From contig OX422184.1 of assembly GCA_949130485.1 (NCBI GenBank), positions 23,232,917 through 23,296,916 of the forward strand: 64,000 nucleotides of DNA, in the 5' to 3' direction. The notes beneath the pieces are model-generated. The model saw nothing but the letters and a program-made list of their open reading frames with translations, ran no database searches and was not told the origin of the DNA. The first letter of the stretch is position 1. Every line of letters begins with the position of its first letter. The position numbers were made by a program, and so were the translations under genes. This stretch comes from Agelas oroides. Its lineage: Eukaryota > Porifera > Demospongiae > Agelasida > Agelasidae. Positions 10,516 to 23,538 of this stretch are shown here, piece by piece.

Positions 10516-12566
10516 TCCGTTTCAATCCAGTTAACTCCTTTTGTCTATTCACGCACTAGGTAGCCACTAGTACTTCAGATGCACACTCTCTGTCTCTGAT
10601 CAATCATCAACAACTGAAAGCATGGCATACATGTCATCACGTGAGTATCATGTGTTGTCCACAAATCAATAACCATTACAACACGATGTTATTGTAAATG
10701 CATTAGAAACCACAACAACATGCTAATAAGGATGACAGAGTTCAGTTCACCACATCCTCCTCCCGTTGACCAGACATGGTCAACCATAGGTAAATTACTG
10801 CAATTGTTCAAATTCAAACATACAGGCCTTTCTTCGCTCGTCAGCCTGTTTAGCAGCAATATGCTGTGAGTGTCGTCTCGTTTCTTGATTGGCAGGGGGG
10901 GGGGGGGGGGGGGGTTGGCGGTGTTTTGGTATGAATATTTTCCTCCTGCATGTGGTTGAGTTTCTAATTCAAGATTCTCAGACTCGTCAGACACTGCATC
11001 AACTGGAGCCTCTTGCTGGCTGTGTACGTCTAAAGGGTATAGCAGCTGTATCGGTTGGTGTAACAGGGGCTGCTGACATTTCCTTGAAGCTACTTTCACT
11101 GTGGCTCCCCGAATCTTCCCGTCTCGGCCACCAATAACTCCTTGAGTCCTTCCGAGTTTCCAGAGCCCTCGGGATAGGCTCTCATCATGCACAACACCAC
11201 ATCCCCGGGGGTTTTGTCGAGCAGTCATGGTTCGATCGTCTGTGAGACTCTCTAAATTCTGTGAGGTACTCAGTCCTCCACCTCTTCCAGAAATGATTCA
11301 ACGTGTTTGCGAGGTGTTTGCTCCTCCTGTCCAGTTGACTGGAGTTGATTGTGAAGTCTTCATCATCTGAATTGACTGAGTACCCTAGGTTTTCGGGAAG
11401 ATTGAGCACTCGTCTGCCAATGAGGAGATGTGATGGTGTCAGAGGCTCTTCTAAGATGTCACGTATGACAGAGGCCTTGAATTGATGATCGATTCAATTT
11501 CCACGATTGCAGTGTGCAGTTCATCAAGTGAGAGTTTGGCCTGTCCCACCATCTTCCTCAGGCAGCACTTGGTTCATTTCACCATCCTCTCAAATATACC
11601 GCCCCACCAGGGGGCCCTTTTGGTTGAACTTCGGGCCTGTGTGTTAACAATCATTCAGGGAGGGTCCGTCTGACTTCGCCGAAGCATCACAGACAACAGT
11701 GCAGATGACAGCATGGTGTGGCAAGTAATGGAGTCGGCTCAAGGACAAGGCAGTCTCCGCAACAGGCTCAATGATACCTTTCTTCAGTTGATCTTGTATG
11801 ATGTCATCATACTCCCGCAAGATGGAAGGAGTCTGCCTCAGTCAGTGCAACAATCCCTGAAGCCTGTTGTAGCTAAGCTGGTAGTTGTCTGGGAGGGGCT
11901 CATGGAAATCCTTCCATGGCAACGACACTTTGTATCTGCCATCCTGAAAGATGATAGCATTGACATATATAGTTGATGGATACCAAGAGACTCAAGGTCC
12001 CAGAACGACCACAGTCTGTCATCTAGAGATTTGGAATCATTCTGCTGGGTATCAACTCTGAGGATGTGTTGTCACTAGATTCACATGCAGAGCAATGGTC
12101 TAACTTCTTGGAGCGTGTTGGGCCCAATAACACCCATCCCTATTTAGTGTGGGGCCATTACTCCCACGGCAAACTCCCCCAGTGACCAAATCCCAGTAAT
12201 AATCGAGCCTACAAGGACATCAACCTCTAAACTGTGCTCACTCTCAAAATAATCAGCCAGATCTAGTGAGGCAAGGTGTTGATTTTCTCTCTAACACAGC
12301 AGAGATGGGTTGGCTGACTGAAGGCTCACATATCATTGGCACAACATATAGGGATAGCTGCATGGGAGGGTATCGCTTCCCCGCTATTCCTATCTTAACA
12401 ATCAGACGTACCTTGGGTTCTTCTCAGGTGGAGCCAAAAGTCGCAATACACAAATGTTGCTCTCCATTGGGCTGCAACGCTAACTGCCCCCTGGCTCGCT
12501 CAGTGATGTATGATTTCTGGCTGCCACAATCAAGAAGTACTCGCACCGTCGTTTCACCTTTGGTGT
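10516..12566 (-). mobile_element. BEL/Pao LTR retrotransposon fossil
   Basis: Minus-strand pieces match parts of a BEL/Pao pol. A retropepsin-like segment lies at the right end (VRVLLDCGSQKSYI). Further left come the region just ahead of reverse transcriptase, an integrase piece (PKAPWWGG type), and the Pao-type C-terminal domain near 11000-11230 (WKLGR, then RPIQLLYPL). No LTRs or gag are recognisable. The copy is broken in several places and incomplete, and looks old relative to the young tandem units, which lack it. A run of 20 G lies at 10895-10914. Confidence 0.8.
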
Positions 12567-14035
12567 ACCTTAGTGGGAGGAGGTGGCATGAGGGCATCAT
12601 ACATTGATCACAGTGAGGTGGCCCAGATACGTGACTGTACGATAGAAGTTTGGAATGAAGTGATTCTAAAGAAAGAAATATTTGTTCCCACATCTATCTG
12701 TTTTTCTGCACTTTTGAATGCACATGTGCACTTCAGCTTTTCTCCTCGAATTGAGCCAAACCTGGTGCCAGGACTGCAGGTTCCAAATAGAGTGGCAGGT
12801 ATTGCAATTTTTTGCTTATAAATTTTCAACATGACGCCATATTATCAGAACGAGGCGGCCCACATTAGAATAAGGCTGTAATGCAGTGTTTATAGATAAT
12901 GAGGTACCATATTCGTGTTGCAAATTTATACTGATCAAGTCAAACTGAAATCAAAACTAAAAACATCATCTGTAACCAGGCCTACGCAACACCACACCAG
13001 AGTTATAAGCATGTATTTCCTAGGCAATGGCATGTTGGGTATAAGTTGATCTGTTAGTTGTTCATCAAAGACCAGGCAATCCCAATCTCGTTCCCAGAGG
13101 ACATTTTTGTACACCTCGGTAAAAGGAACAGGTGCATGGGTTAGCTATTGAAATGATACCTGTGCTAATTTTGGCATCACATATACCACAAATTGGTCAT
13201 ATACTTTAACACTAGGGCTAGCTGGTAACATGGCAATGACATTTTGGTCAAATTCACTGACATGTGTTATCTGAGCAGTACTATCTGACCAGTACTGTAT
13301 CGGCACTTTCAATTGAACTGGCCAGATAGGCTGTCAAAGTGGTCAAACTCGCACAGACATGTGCTATCAGCAGTACCATTAGCACCATGCAGCTGTCATT
13401 TTAATAACACACCAACACAGTAGCTACTAAGTGATTCCTTGAACTTGGTAGCTTGCTGCTATTGTGGCAGTTTGATCAAATTAGTCAGTTATGAATTACC
13501 TGCAATACTGTTTGTACCAGCTGTCATTTAGTATAACCTACCCACTCAATGTAGTATACCTTGGATACACCACCCATACTCAGAGTATAAGCATATATTG
13601 TTTACCCTCGGTCCACCCACACTGTTCTGGCTACTGAGCAATTCCTTGAATTTGGAATAATGCTGCTGGTGGTAGCACTTTGGTTACAATGTAGCATCTA
13701 TTGGCACTGGAATAACGCACCCACTCAGTTCTTTTACTAAGTGATTCCTTGAATTTAGACAAGTTGCTATTGGTGAAATTAGTCAACATGTAGTAGCTAT
13801 CATCAGAACTATTGACAGCAGGTGTCATAGTTTGCTACTGAGTAATTCCACGAACTTGCACTAGCTGCTATATATATGCATCTATTGGCACCAGTTGTCT
13901 TTTCCATAACCCACCCACACGGTTCTTTTACAAGTCAAGCTGCTATTGTTCAAAGTAGTCAGCATGCATTATCAGCAGTACAAGTGACACCATTTGTCGT
14001 TTTAATAATAGCCCACCCACATCCTTCCAGTTTCA
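12567..14035. repeat. Older satellite spacer copy (shortened)
   Basis: The spacer starts abruptly in a variant landmark (GTACCTTAGTGGGAGGAGG) next to the retroelement fossil and runs to CCCACATCCTTCCAG at ~14035. It is shorter than the young spacers and diverged. No gene seen. About 225 bp of unmatched sequence (14036-14260) separates it from the collagen gene A. Confidence 0.7.
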
Positions 14036-14260
14036 TTTTACAGTGTGTAGTAACTCAGTTTCCCGCCATCCTAAGAGAGGTGGGGAGTAGACTTTCCATT
14101 ACATGATACACATCTTAACCATTAATCACCTCATTAACTTTCACACTCCACTATTATCATATGTGTCTATGCTACAGTTCTGAGTGTAGTTCATTAACGG
14201 GAAAGTCCATCATATTAGTGTTTGTCATCTAGTAAAATTCCTTGGTATTTAAATCATTAG

Positions 14261-15816
14261 CTATTTTGTGCACACGACGCACATGACTTCCTTCTGTGTG
14301 TCATATGGTGGACAAGGAATTCCATAATTGCACTTCACTTCAATGTGGTACAATAGGGCTCCATCAGTGTTTCGTATACTGCCAGGTACTGATTGTGGAG
14401 AGTGGTCCACACATTCAAATGTTGAACGATGATGATTATACCGCTCTGTCATGAGATAACCATAGTATTCTCGGGTCCAGGATGATGGGCAGGTAGTTTG
14501 TGCAGGAATCATCACAACAGTTCCTCGTGTTGAAGTATAGCACACTGCACATGGTACATTGTGGTCATGGAAAGAGCGAAGTTCATAACCTGCTCCAGTC
14601 TGATACTCAGCACCATACAGGTATGCTCGTCCACTCTGTATCCCAGCAGTGTAGGTAGAGTACTGTGGCCGCTCTGGTAGACAGAGGTAGTTTGCTCCAC
14701 CTCCATTTTCATTATAATAACTTCCAGCTGCCCTTCCAGCATACAGTCGCTGTGTTCCAGAAGTGCTGGGACATGTAGTCTTCCCCCACCTGGTGTACAC
14801 CACACCACCAGCAGTGGGACCTGGGGGTCCTCTCATTCCATTCACTCCTCTCTCTCCCTTCTGACCCTTGTTGCCAGTACGTCCCATATAGGGCCTTGTA
14901 CGCCAGTTTGGCCACGAATGCCTTGCTGTCCTCTATCTCCCTTCTGACCTCTGCTGCCAGCAAATCCCCTAGGACCTTGTAGGCCAGTCAGGCCATGGAG
15001 CCCTTGCTGTCCTTTCAATCCTAGAATGTGCATGTGTGTACAGCATTACATCACAATTAAGAGGCCAACTTACTGACCTCACCAAAATTTTATACCTTAG
15101 ATGGACACTGTGACTGTGTAGTAGCTACTTAAATATTATCAGAAAGCAGCACGACAAAGAATTTTAATAGGAGTCTGGGAATCTCAAATTGCATCACTAA
15201 AGGACTATATCTGCATGGGTTCATGAGTAACCTCAGGATTCAATTAAGGGTTAATCAAGACTTGTTTACTGAACTGAACAGACCTTCTTTGGCACCCACT
15301 TTGTCACATGGAGTTTATGGTAAACAAGACCATCCACCTTTAATGGCAATCATTCTTTCCCCATACCATTGCTCTGTGGAATGTACTACATCAATCAGCC
15401 AGTTCTTGCCCTCATTTAGCTAACTGGATTGTTTTGGTCACGCTTGAGTTTTGTTAAATTAATTGGTTTTCTAGTTTGGTACATTGTAATTCATGTACCC
15501 ATGCACAATTTGCAATTTGATGCAGAAAAAAGCCACTAGCAGATTTGGGCTCAGATAATCATTATTATCTTATTTTTCTTGGGGTGTAGAAAAAATTTGA
15601 GTGAGAACTTGACTTTTTACCTTGTAGTCCAGGTGGTCCCCGCTCTCCCTTCTCTCCCACCACTCCAGGAGACCCAGGAAGGCCATCCCTGCCTGGTATG
15701 CCATCCCTGCCTGGCAATCCATCTCGTCCATCTCGCTGCACAATTACATAAGGAGTTTGTACCTCCTACATCACCTGAAGTGTCAACCTTCCTTGGGATT
15801 CTGTGCACTTGAGCAC
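14261..15816 (-). pseudogene. Short-chain collagen gene A, frameshifted
   Basis: Exon 3 (14261-15020) encodes about 22 Gly-X-Y triplets and a full C-terminal domain with 10 Cys, ending in VCTK and a TAG stop. Exon 2 (15621-15816; 3' splice site tentative, donor GTAAAA) encodes an N-terminal stretch and about 12 triplets ([13 protein letters not shown]). The helix is thus more than twice as long as in gene B. Two coding breaks are visible: one inside the helix at ~14885-14892 and one just before the helix at ~15740-15750. No signal-peptide exon could be found upstream. It is the best local model for the ancestor of the A' relics. Sequencing error could explain one break, but two plus a missing exon 1 argue for decay. 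Confidence 0.75.
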
Positions 15817-16458
15817 CTGTTGTGAAAGATTTAAGTGCATTGTGGGCAAGAAGAAGATATAATGAAATTACTTTAGGACTGCTAGTTTCTCTGCAATTTT
15901 AAATAGTGTCTACAAGCCGAGTTATAATGCTTGAAGTTGATTAGCCATGGCTTCCTCAGCTACAGAAGTTGCCGGTTTGTATGGTTAGGAAGGTCGTATT
16001 GAGAAGCCATCCGATGGAATGTCAGCATACATCACGTACACCAGTTGCATACTGTTCAGCAAGCTTAAGACCATCGCTAAGACCTCCGCCTTGAATTACC
16101 GAGGGTGCTCAGGGATGCTTGGTAGAACACGCCCCCTCCTATGTAGAAGCAGGGGGTGTAGTCTGGGTGTGGTCAAGGAACAAGTAGATGGGTGGGGCTG
16201 ATTTATAAACTAAACTCTCTGTGGTATTACTTGTATCTTCATGTCCAACAACAGCCATGAATCAGGTCGAAAAACATAATAAGAACACTGGAGCCAGGCC
16301 TTAAATCCCCTGAGTGGAATGGAATGGTGAAATAGAATGGAATATGGAATGGAATGACAGTCACAGCTAACCCATCTAACTGGCACTGCTCAATCTAGGC
16401 TGAGCTATCTACTATAATTATCTCTAGGACTCTTATCTCATTGCAGAGCCTTTTTGAG
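15817..16458. other. Upstream region of gene A, no gene seen
   Basis: No exon with a signal peptide, no RNA gene and no unit sequence is recognisable. A short GGAAT-rich stretch lies at 16314-16356. The A' relics in the young units lack this whole stretch. Confidence 0.4.
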
Positions 16459-16919
16459 CTAGTATGGTATTTCTGACATACTTCCACATCCTACTGGTAG
16501 TTAGCAGTATCTGTGTACATTCACTCTTTCATCCCATAATCCATTGTACCTTTACATTTCATATTCTAGTCCAGTGATTAGAGACACCTCTCTGTAGTAC
16601 TTTTACAGTTATATTGGTACTGTAACAGTACATGGTACTTTCATCACACAGTGTATAGTTCACACTACTGCACATGCTAGTTGCAGTTGACATTTTGTCC
16701 CTCAGTCAATACCACATGTACAATGTCATCCTTCTTGAGACAACTGTGCTTTCAGTGATGGGCTTGAAAATAAAGCTGATCACATACAGTGTGGTATATC
16801 ATGAACAAGGAAAATGAGGATCTATTTTTTTCAAGTGACAAGTACCTATCAAGCAAGAGTTTGCTGTGGCTTTTGAATACACATCATAAAAACAGATAAA
16901 GGAGCATTTTCATTTTGCA
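16459..16919. repeat. Unit spacer between A and B (older copy)
   Basis: It matches, with substitutions, the ~650-bp spacer between A' and B in each young unit (for example from 23536). It is interrupted at TTAA (16920-16923) by an element and resumes at 17937-18212. No gene. Confidence 0.7.
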
Positions 16920-16923
16920 TTAA

Positions 16924-17932
16924 GGTGGCACGGTCGTCCCTCGGCGGAGGTTAACGAAAACATAAACTTGGGTTACAGTCAGGACCAGGGTTACTCCTAG
17001 TTTCAGGGTTAGGGTTTGGTTTAGGGCAATCTTGCTTTGCCTAACTTTAAAAAGGGTTTTAGTAGCTCATTAATATATTCATGAACCCCAAATTGCCACT
17101 CGATGGACGCATCTACACGCTCACTGTAGGTAGCGTCCCAACCACCAATGTATCTCAAATCAATCTATGCCAGCTTTTGTTCAAAGCTACTCTCAAAGTC
17201 AGGCTAGACTCATGTTTGTCACTACTCTTGGAATGGACAACTTTGACTGCACCAAAATGAATGCACATTTCGAAAAATTCACAGCTTGTCTACGGGAGGG
17301 GCTCATTCACGAGTGGAAGCAAGCATTACTAGCCCCACCTCTCCCCCTTATGTCGCTAAACAACTCACGGCTCTGTTCCACACACAGCCACCGTTCAGCT
17401 CCCTTGTCTGTCAGACTGTAGCACAAACGATAAATTGCGTATTCTAGTTAAAGCCCAGCCCAGCACTCGAAGCACCTGGCCACGGTCACCAACTAGACTA
17501 GGCATACGGCCGCGAGACCTGGGCCTACTCAACAAATACAGTCTTGGCCACTGTGGCCTTTCTGCTGCTTCTAGACACAAGCTTGCTTTCACAAGCAGGC
17601 ATCACGCACTACTCACAGCTACTGACACTACAGCACTCTACTAAACTCCTTCTCTTTTTTTTTTTTTATTTTTAAGTCGATGTAAGCTTATCTTCAAAGT
17701 TCCGAGCACCACATGAAGGGTGCCGCCAGGCCACATCTTAACTAACTTAATTATAAACTGATTATTGGATGGCAATGCCGACAGGAAATGGGGAAAATCC
17801 CCAATTTTACGGACCGTGAACAGTTTGAGACTCCTAAAACGGAATGTGCGCTAAAATTTTAACAAGACAAAGAAGACTATCAACTTGGATTCCAGGTTTG
17901 TTGACCTTGAAAATACAGGGTACCGTGCCACC
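16924..17932 (-). mobile_element. TTAA-flanked non-autonomous element, copy 2 (piggyBac-like)
   Basis: This is the reverse complement of 6423-7439, 1009 bp, with the same GGTGGC termini and TTAA on both sides (16920-16923, 17933-17936). Young units read TTTGCGTTAAAGCATA at this place, the empty site with one TTAA. The copies differ by scattered substitutions and small indels, so transposition was not very recent. No transposase is seen. Confidence 0.75.
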
Positions 17933-18212
17933 TTAAAGCAATATTATATAAGTACCCTTTCAAGAATAATACCTGTTTTATAACTTATCAAGTGGCTACT
18001 TCAGTATAATTTTATCACATGCATATCACTTGAAGATTTTCCTAGACACAGCACAACACTGTCTGTTTCTTTTTCAAAAACCAGCAAATACAAGAATGCA
18101 ATATCAAACCACTACGCCTACATTGTCCGTTAGCAGCAAGTATTGAATGCTTAGCACATAATACCTGATACTAGCTAGCTACACACCTCACTAATTAGTA
18201 GTTCAAGTCAAT

Positions 18213-19692
<1,480 letters not shown>

Positions 19693-19754
19693 CTCCTTCA
19701 AAGCTTCCAGATCCTGATCGGTGGTACTGTAAATCAGCTTATGTTTCTAGTGCG

Positions 19755-19792
19755 ATTGGTTCACTTATATAGTAGCTGGTATTGGTTCACTT
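19755..19792 (-). promoter_or_regulatory. Promoter of B1: TATA box with flanking direct repeats
   Basis: On the minus strand TATATAAG lies at 19764-19771, 72 bp upstream of the ATG. Two copies of AAGTGAACCAAT (19755-19766, 19781-19792), each with a CCAAT core, lie at and just upstream of it. The same layout occurs before every B gene. Confidence 0.6.
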
Positions 19793-20335
19793 ATCACAGG
19801 AAGTAACTTTGTCAAATTCCAGGTGCAATCAGCAGTGGCATTGAGAACAGCTATTACCATTAACTTGGTCAAATTTCCGATATACCAGCTGTCATTTCAA
19901 TAACCCACCTCCATGGGGTTCCTTTTACTGGGTGATTCCTAGAACTGGGACCAGCTGTTAATATAGTAGTTTGATCATATTGGTAGGGTTGTGGCCAACA
20001 TGAGTGATAAGGCTGCTGGTATGATTCTTCTTACTATAACTGAAGCCTTGTCATAACCCACCCACATAGTGTTATTATGGTAGTTCAATCAAATGTGTAT
20101 GATTACTCCAAGCATGAGTCATAAGGCCAGTATGATTCCTCTTACAAGTGCTAACTGGTCATTTCAAGGAAACACCCACATGGTTCTAGAACTTGAAGTA
20201 GCTGCTACTATAGTTGGTCAAATTGGTATTATTAAGGTCAGCACAAGCGATTCGGCCGGTACAGTTTTGGCTTTGGCTGTACTGCCTGTTTGCAGGCAGA
20301 TCTTAAATGCTCTTTCTCTCAAGAAAAAACCTTTT
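19793..20335. repeat. Pre-unit spacer upstream of B1
   Basis: Degenerate ~114-bp satellite monomers (ATAACCCACC, GATTCCTAGAACTGGGACCA). A plus-strand frame (20093-20437, 114 codons) is open here and in the sister spacers but is not convincing as a gene. No other gene is seen. Confidence 0.65.
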
Positions 20336-21747
20336 GTGTACCCCATTAGTGGGAGGGGGTGGCATGATAATGTTACGTCTACATGCACACTTTGTGTGAG
20401 AAGATTCCCTTACTGTTGCACTCACTCAAATAGCTAGGTTCAAATGGCGAGTGCTGGAGTGGCAGATACTCAAATTTTATTACCATTTCAATACGAGGGC
20501 ATCATACATTGATCAGATTAAGGTTGCCAATATATAACAATAAGATAGCACATGCAGTTGAGAATGAAGTGAAAGAAATATTTGTTTCCACATCTGGTTT
20601 TGCACACTTTTGCATGCACATGTGTACTTAGCTTTTCTCCCTGAATTGAACCACACCACTCAAATGCTGGTGCCAGGCCTGCAGGTTCAGAATAGATTGG
20701 TAGGCACTGCAATTTTACTGCCCATCAAATTTTCGCCATGAGGCGGCCCACATTAGAATAAGGTTGTAATGTGTAATTCATGTTGCAAATTTATAATGAT
20801 CGTGGTTAAGTCAAATTGAAATCAAAACTACAATCATCTTCTGTAACCAGGCCTAGGCAACACCACACTAGAGTTATAAGCATCATTTCAATGTGTTCCC
20901 TAGGCAATGGTGTGTTGTAGTAGTTGATCGGATAGTTATTCATCAAAGAGCAGACAATCCCAATCTCATTCCCAGGGGACATTTTAGTACACCTCTGTCA
21001 AAGGAACAGGTGCATGGGTTAGCTATTGAAATGATACCTGTGCCAATTTTGGCATCACATACATCACGAATTGATCATATACTTTAAACTAGAATTATAG
21101 CTGGTAGCATGCCAATGATATTTTGGTCAAATTCGCTGACGTGTTACCTGAGCAGTACTATCTGACCAGTAACATCTGACCAGTACTGTATTGGCACCAG
21201 ATGTCTTTCAATTGAACTGGCCAGATACGCTGTCAAACTGGTCAAACTTGAACAGACATGTACTATCAGCAGTACCATTAGCACCATGCAGCTGTCATTC
21301 TCCTGTACATTAATGGAACTGTGTTTGTGTGTGATCAAATGAGCTGGTATGAATTATCAACGATTCTGTTTGTACCAGCTGTCATTATTATACCCTACCC
21401 ACTCAATGTAATGTATATTAGATGCACTAATTATACTCTGAACATAAACACAATATATTGTTTACCCTCGGCCCACCCACACTGTTCTGGCTACTGAGTA
21501 ATTCCTTGAACTTGGAATACTGCTGCTGGTGGTAGTACTTTGGTCAAACTGGTTAGAATGTAGCATCTATTGGAACCATAATAACACACCCACTCAGTTG
21601 ATTCCTTGAATTTAGACAAGCTGCTATTGTTGAAATTAGTCTACATGTTGCTAGTATCATCAGAACAATTGACAACAGGTGTCATAGTCCAACCATATAC
21701 TTCCACTATACTGAGTAATTCCACAAACTTGCACTAGCTGCTATAGT

Positions 21748-22045
21748 TAACTGTTGCTTTTTTATAGTAGGTGCAAGGTAGAGGCTGCACACCAAAAAAA
21801 AAAAAAGACTCACCTCTCACAGGCCTCAAGGCCCTGACCCCAAAACTGAAACCAAGTGTACTTGCAACCAACCAACTGTACTTGCAGCCACTGTGACATT
21901 GACCTTCGCCACACCCACTCATTAATGTATTTGCATTCTCAGCATCTAAAAATTGAAGCTACCTTCCCTGCCAAAAATGAAGAAAGGTAAGAATGGCAAT
22001 TTCTAAGCCCATTTGTTAAGACCCACTGCCACCCATAACATTTCT
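21748..22045. other. ~300-bp segment inserted in the young spacers
   Basis: It separates satellite monomers in U1-U7 but is absent from U0 and the older copies. It has an A run near 21794 and a repeated ACTGTACTTGCA-like motif (near 21875 and 21890). I find no terminal repeats or target duplication and cannot assign it to a class. Equivalent places are near 27887, 34026, 40564, 46706, 52735 and 58760. Confidence 0.5.
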
Positions 22046-22904
22046 AATGTAGCATCTATTGGCACCGGAATAACACACCAACTCAGTTCGTTCTTTTACT
22101 AAGTGATTCCTTGAATTTAGACAAGCTGCTATTGTTCAATTTAGTCAACATGTAGTATCATCAGAACTATTGACAACAGGTGTCATAGTCCAACCATATC
22201 CTTCCGGCACTTGAGTAATTCCACACAAACTTGCGCTAGCCGCTATATATAATGGCATATAACTGGTTACAATCTAGCATCTATTGGCACCGGCTGTCTT
22301 TTCCATAACCTACCCACATGGTTCTTTTACAAGTCAAGCTGCTATTGTTAGTAGTCAACATGCATTATCAGCAGTACAATTGACATTTTACTAACAATAG
22401 CCCACCCACATCCTTCCGTTACTGAGTAGTTCCATGAACTTGGACAAGCTGCTATTATCCCATTCTGTTCAAACTGTTTACAATGTAATATCACCAGTAC
22501 TGTCTGCACAATCTGTAATTCCAATAACCCATGGTTCTTCATACTTGGCGATTCCTTGAAATGAACGCTTCTAATGATTCTGCTACTAGACAGCTTGACA
22601 CGAAGCATGAAAGAATGTTACAATAGCTAATGGTGCATAATTTATGGTGAAAAGATGCTATTCATCATGTGTACTTTATAGTTTATTAACAGCCATGAAC
22701 TGCTGAATGATTACTTTGGCCATGAGTCCTGGTAATGCCACAGTATAATCAAACATCCAGGGGGGATGCATATGGTGTGCCATAACTGAAGTGTATAGAA
22801 AGTGTTAGCTATGTATGTGACAGGCTGCTACACTGGATACCAAGCTAGATCACATAGAGTAATAATAGTTCACTGTAATTAGAACGAAATGCGTATGTTT
22901 GTGC

Positions 22905-23258
22905 AATTTTTTTTTGAAGGCAACCCTTCAAAAGAGGGGTTACCCCCTCTAGATCTGCCACTGATACCGCGAGGCCCCACACACATTCGGTATTGCCCAT
23001 AGGCAAAGCCTAGAGTAGACACAAGATAACTTCCAATCATTCGGTTGAGAGCTCATTTTTAATAGTTACACATTATCCGACCGTGCGCTCCGTACCGTGC
23101 GAGGTTGGGGATGAGCCGGCTCAAGCAATGCCCTATAGCTCTAGCTAGTAGCTAGTAGCGCAAGCGAGTTGGCGATCCAGTTCGCTCGTATTTCATTCAT
23201 AGAAAAGACGAAGGGGAAGTTTGTATGAACCAAGCGAACCTCCCTGAATCCGCCACTG
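22905..23258 (-). mobile_element. Two hAT-like transposon termini, nested or adjacent, in unit U1
   Basis: On the minus strand two hAT-type starts are visible: CAGTGGCGGATTCAGGGAGG (from 23258) and CAGTGGCAGATCTAGAGGGG (from 22963). Only starts of this orientation are found; no matching far ends or 8-bp target duplications are seen. The one at 23258 cuts directly into the collagen A' exon. The same pair ends at 29103/29398, 35753/36048, 41779/42074, 47931/48216, 53937/54232 and 59956/60251 in U2-U7; only the first kind is in U0 (6257). No transposase. Confidence 0.5.
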
Positions 23259-23538
23259 TGTAGAGTACCATGGCTGCTCTGTTAGACAAAGGTAGTTTGC
23301 TCCACCTCCTCTTTGAGTATAGTGACTTCCAGCTGCCCTTCCAGCATACAATAGCTGTGTTCCAGTAGTGTTGGGACATGTGGTCCTCCCCCACTTGGTG
23401 TACACCACACCACCAGTAGTGGGACCTGGAGGTCCTCTCAGTCCATTCACTCCCCTCTCTCTTTTCTGACCCTTGATACCAGCAAATCCCTCTGGACCTT
23501 GACCACCAGTTTGATCCTGAATGTCCTGCTGTCCTCTA
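23259..23538 (-). pseudogene. Collagen A' relic, U1
   Basis: A 280-bp remnant of a gene A exon: the last part of the Gly-X-Y helix and the start of the C-terminal domain (GPPGPTTGGVVYTKWG ... YLCLTEQPWYSTQ). The upstream side joins unrelated spacer at CTA (23536-23538), a deletion relative to gene A. The downstream side runs into a hAT-like end that supplies WRIQGGS and a foreign tail. Two helix glycines have become Asp (QQDIQDQT), which would spoil a triple helix. It has no signal-peptide exon and no complete C-terminal domain, so it cannot make a functional collagen. Confidence 0.85.

Noticed and set aside
12567-12693. Extension of the fossil protease frame into the satellite
   Set aside because: The frame simply runs on across the junction into unit spacer; this part is not retroelement sequence.
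14842-15033. A separate small collagen starting MHILGLKG
   Set aside because: The first residues come from intron; the real exon starts after the CTAG acceptor and the frame breaks further on.
15579-15812. Plus-strand Pro/Leu/Cys-rich frame opposite collagen exon 2
   Set aside because: It is the antisense shadow of Gly-X-Y coding sequence of gene A.
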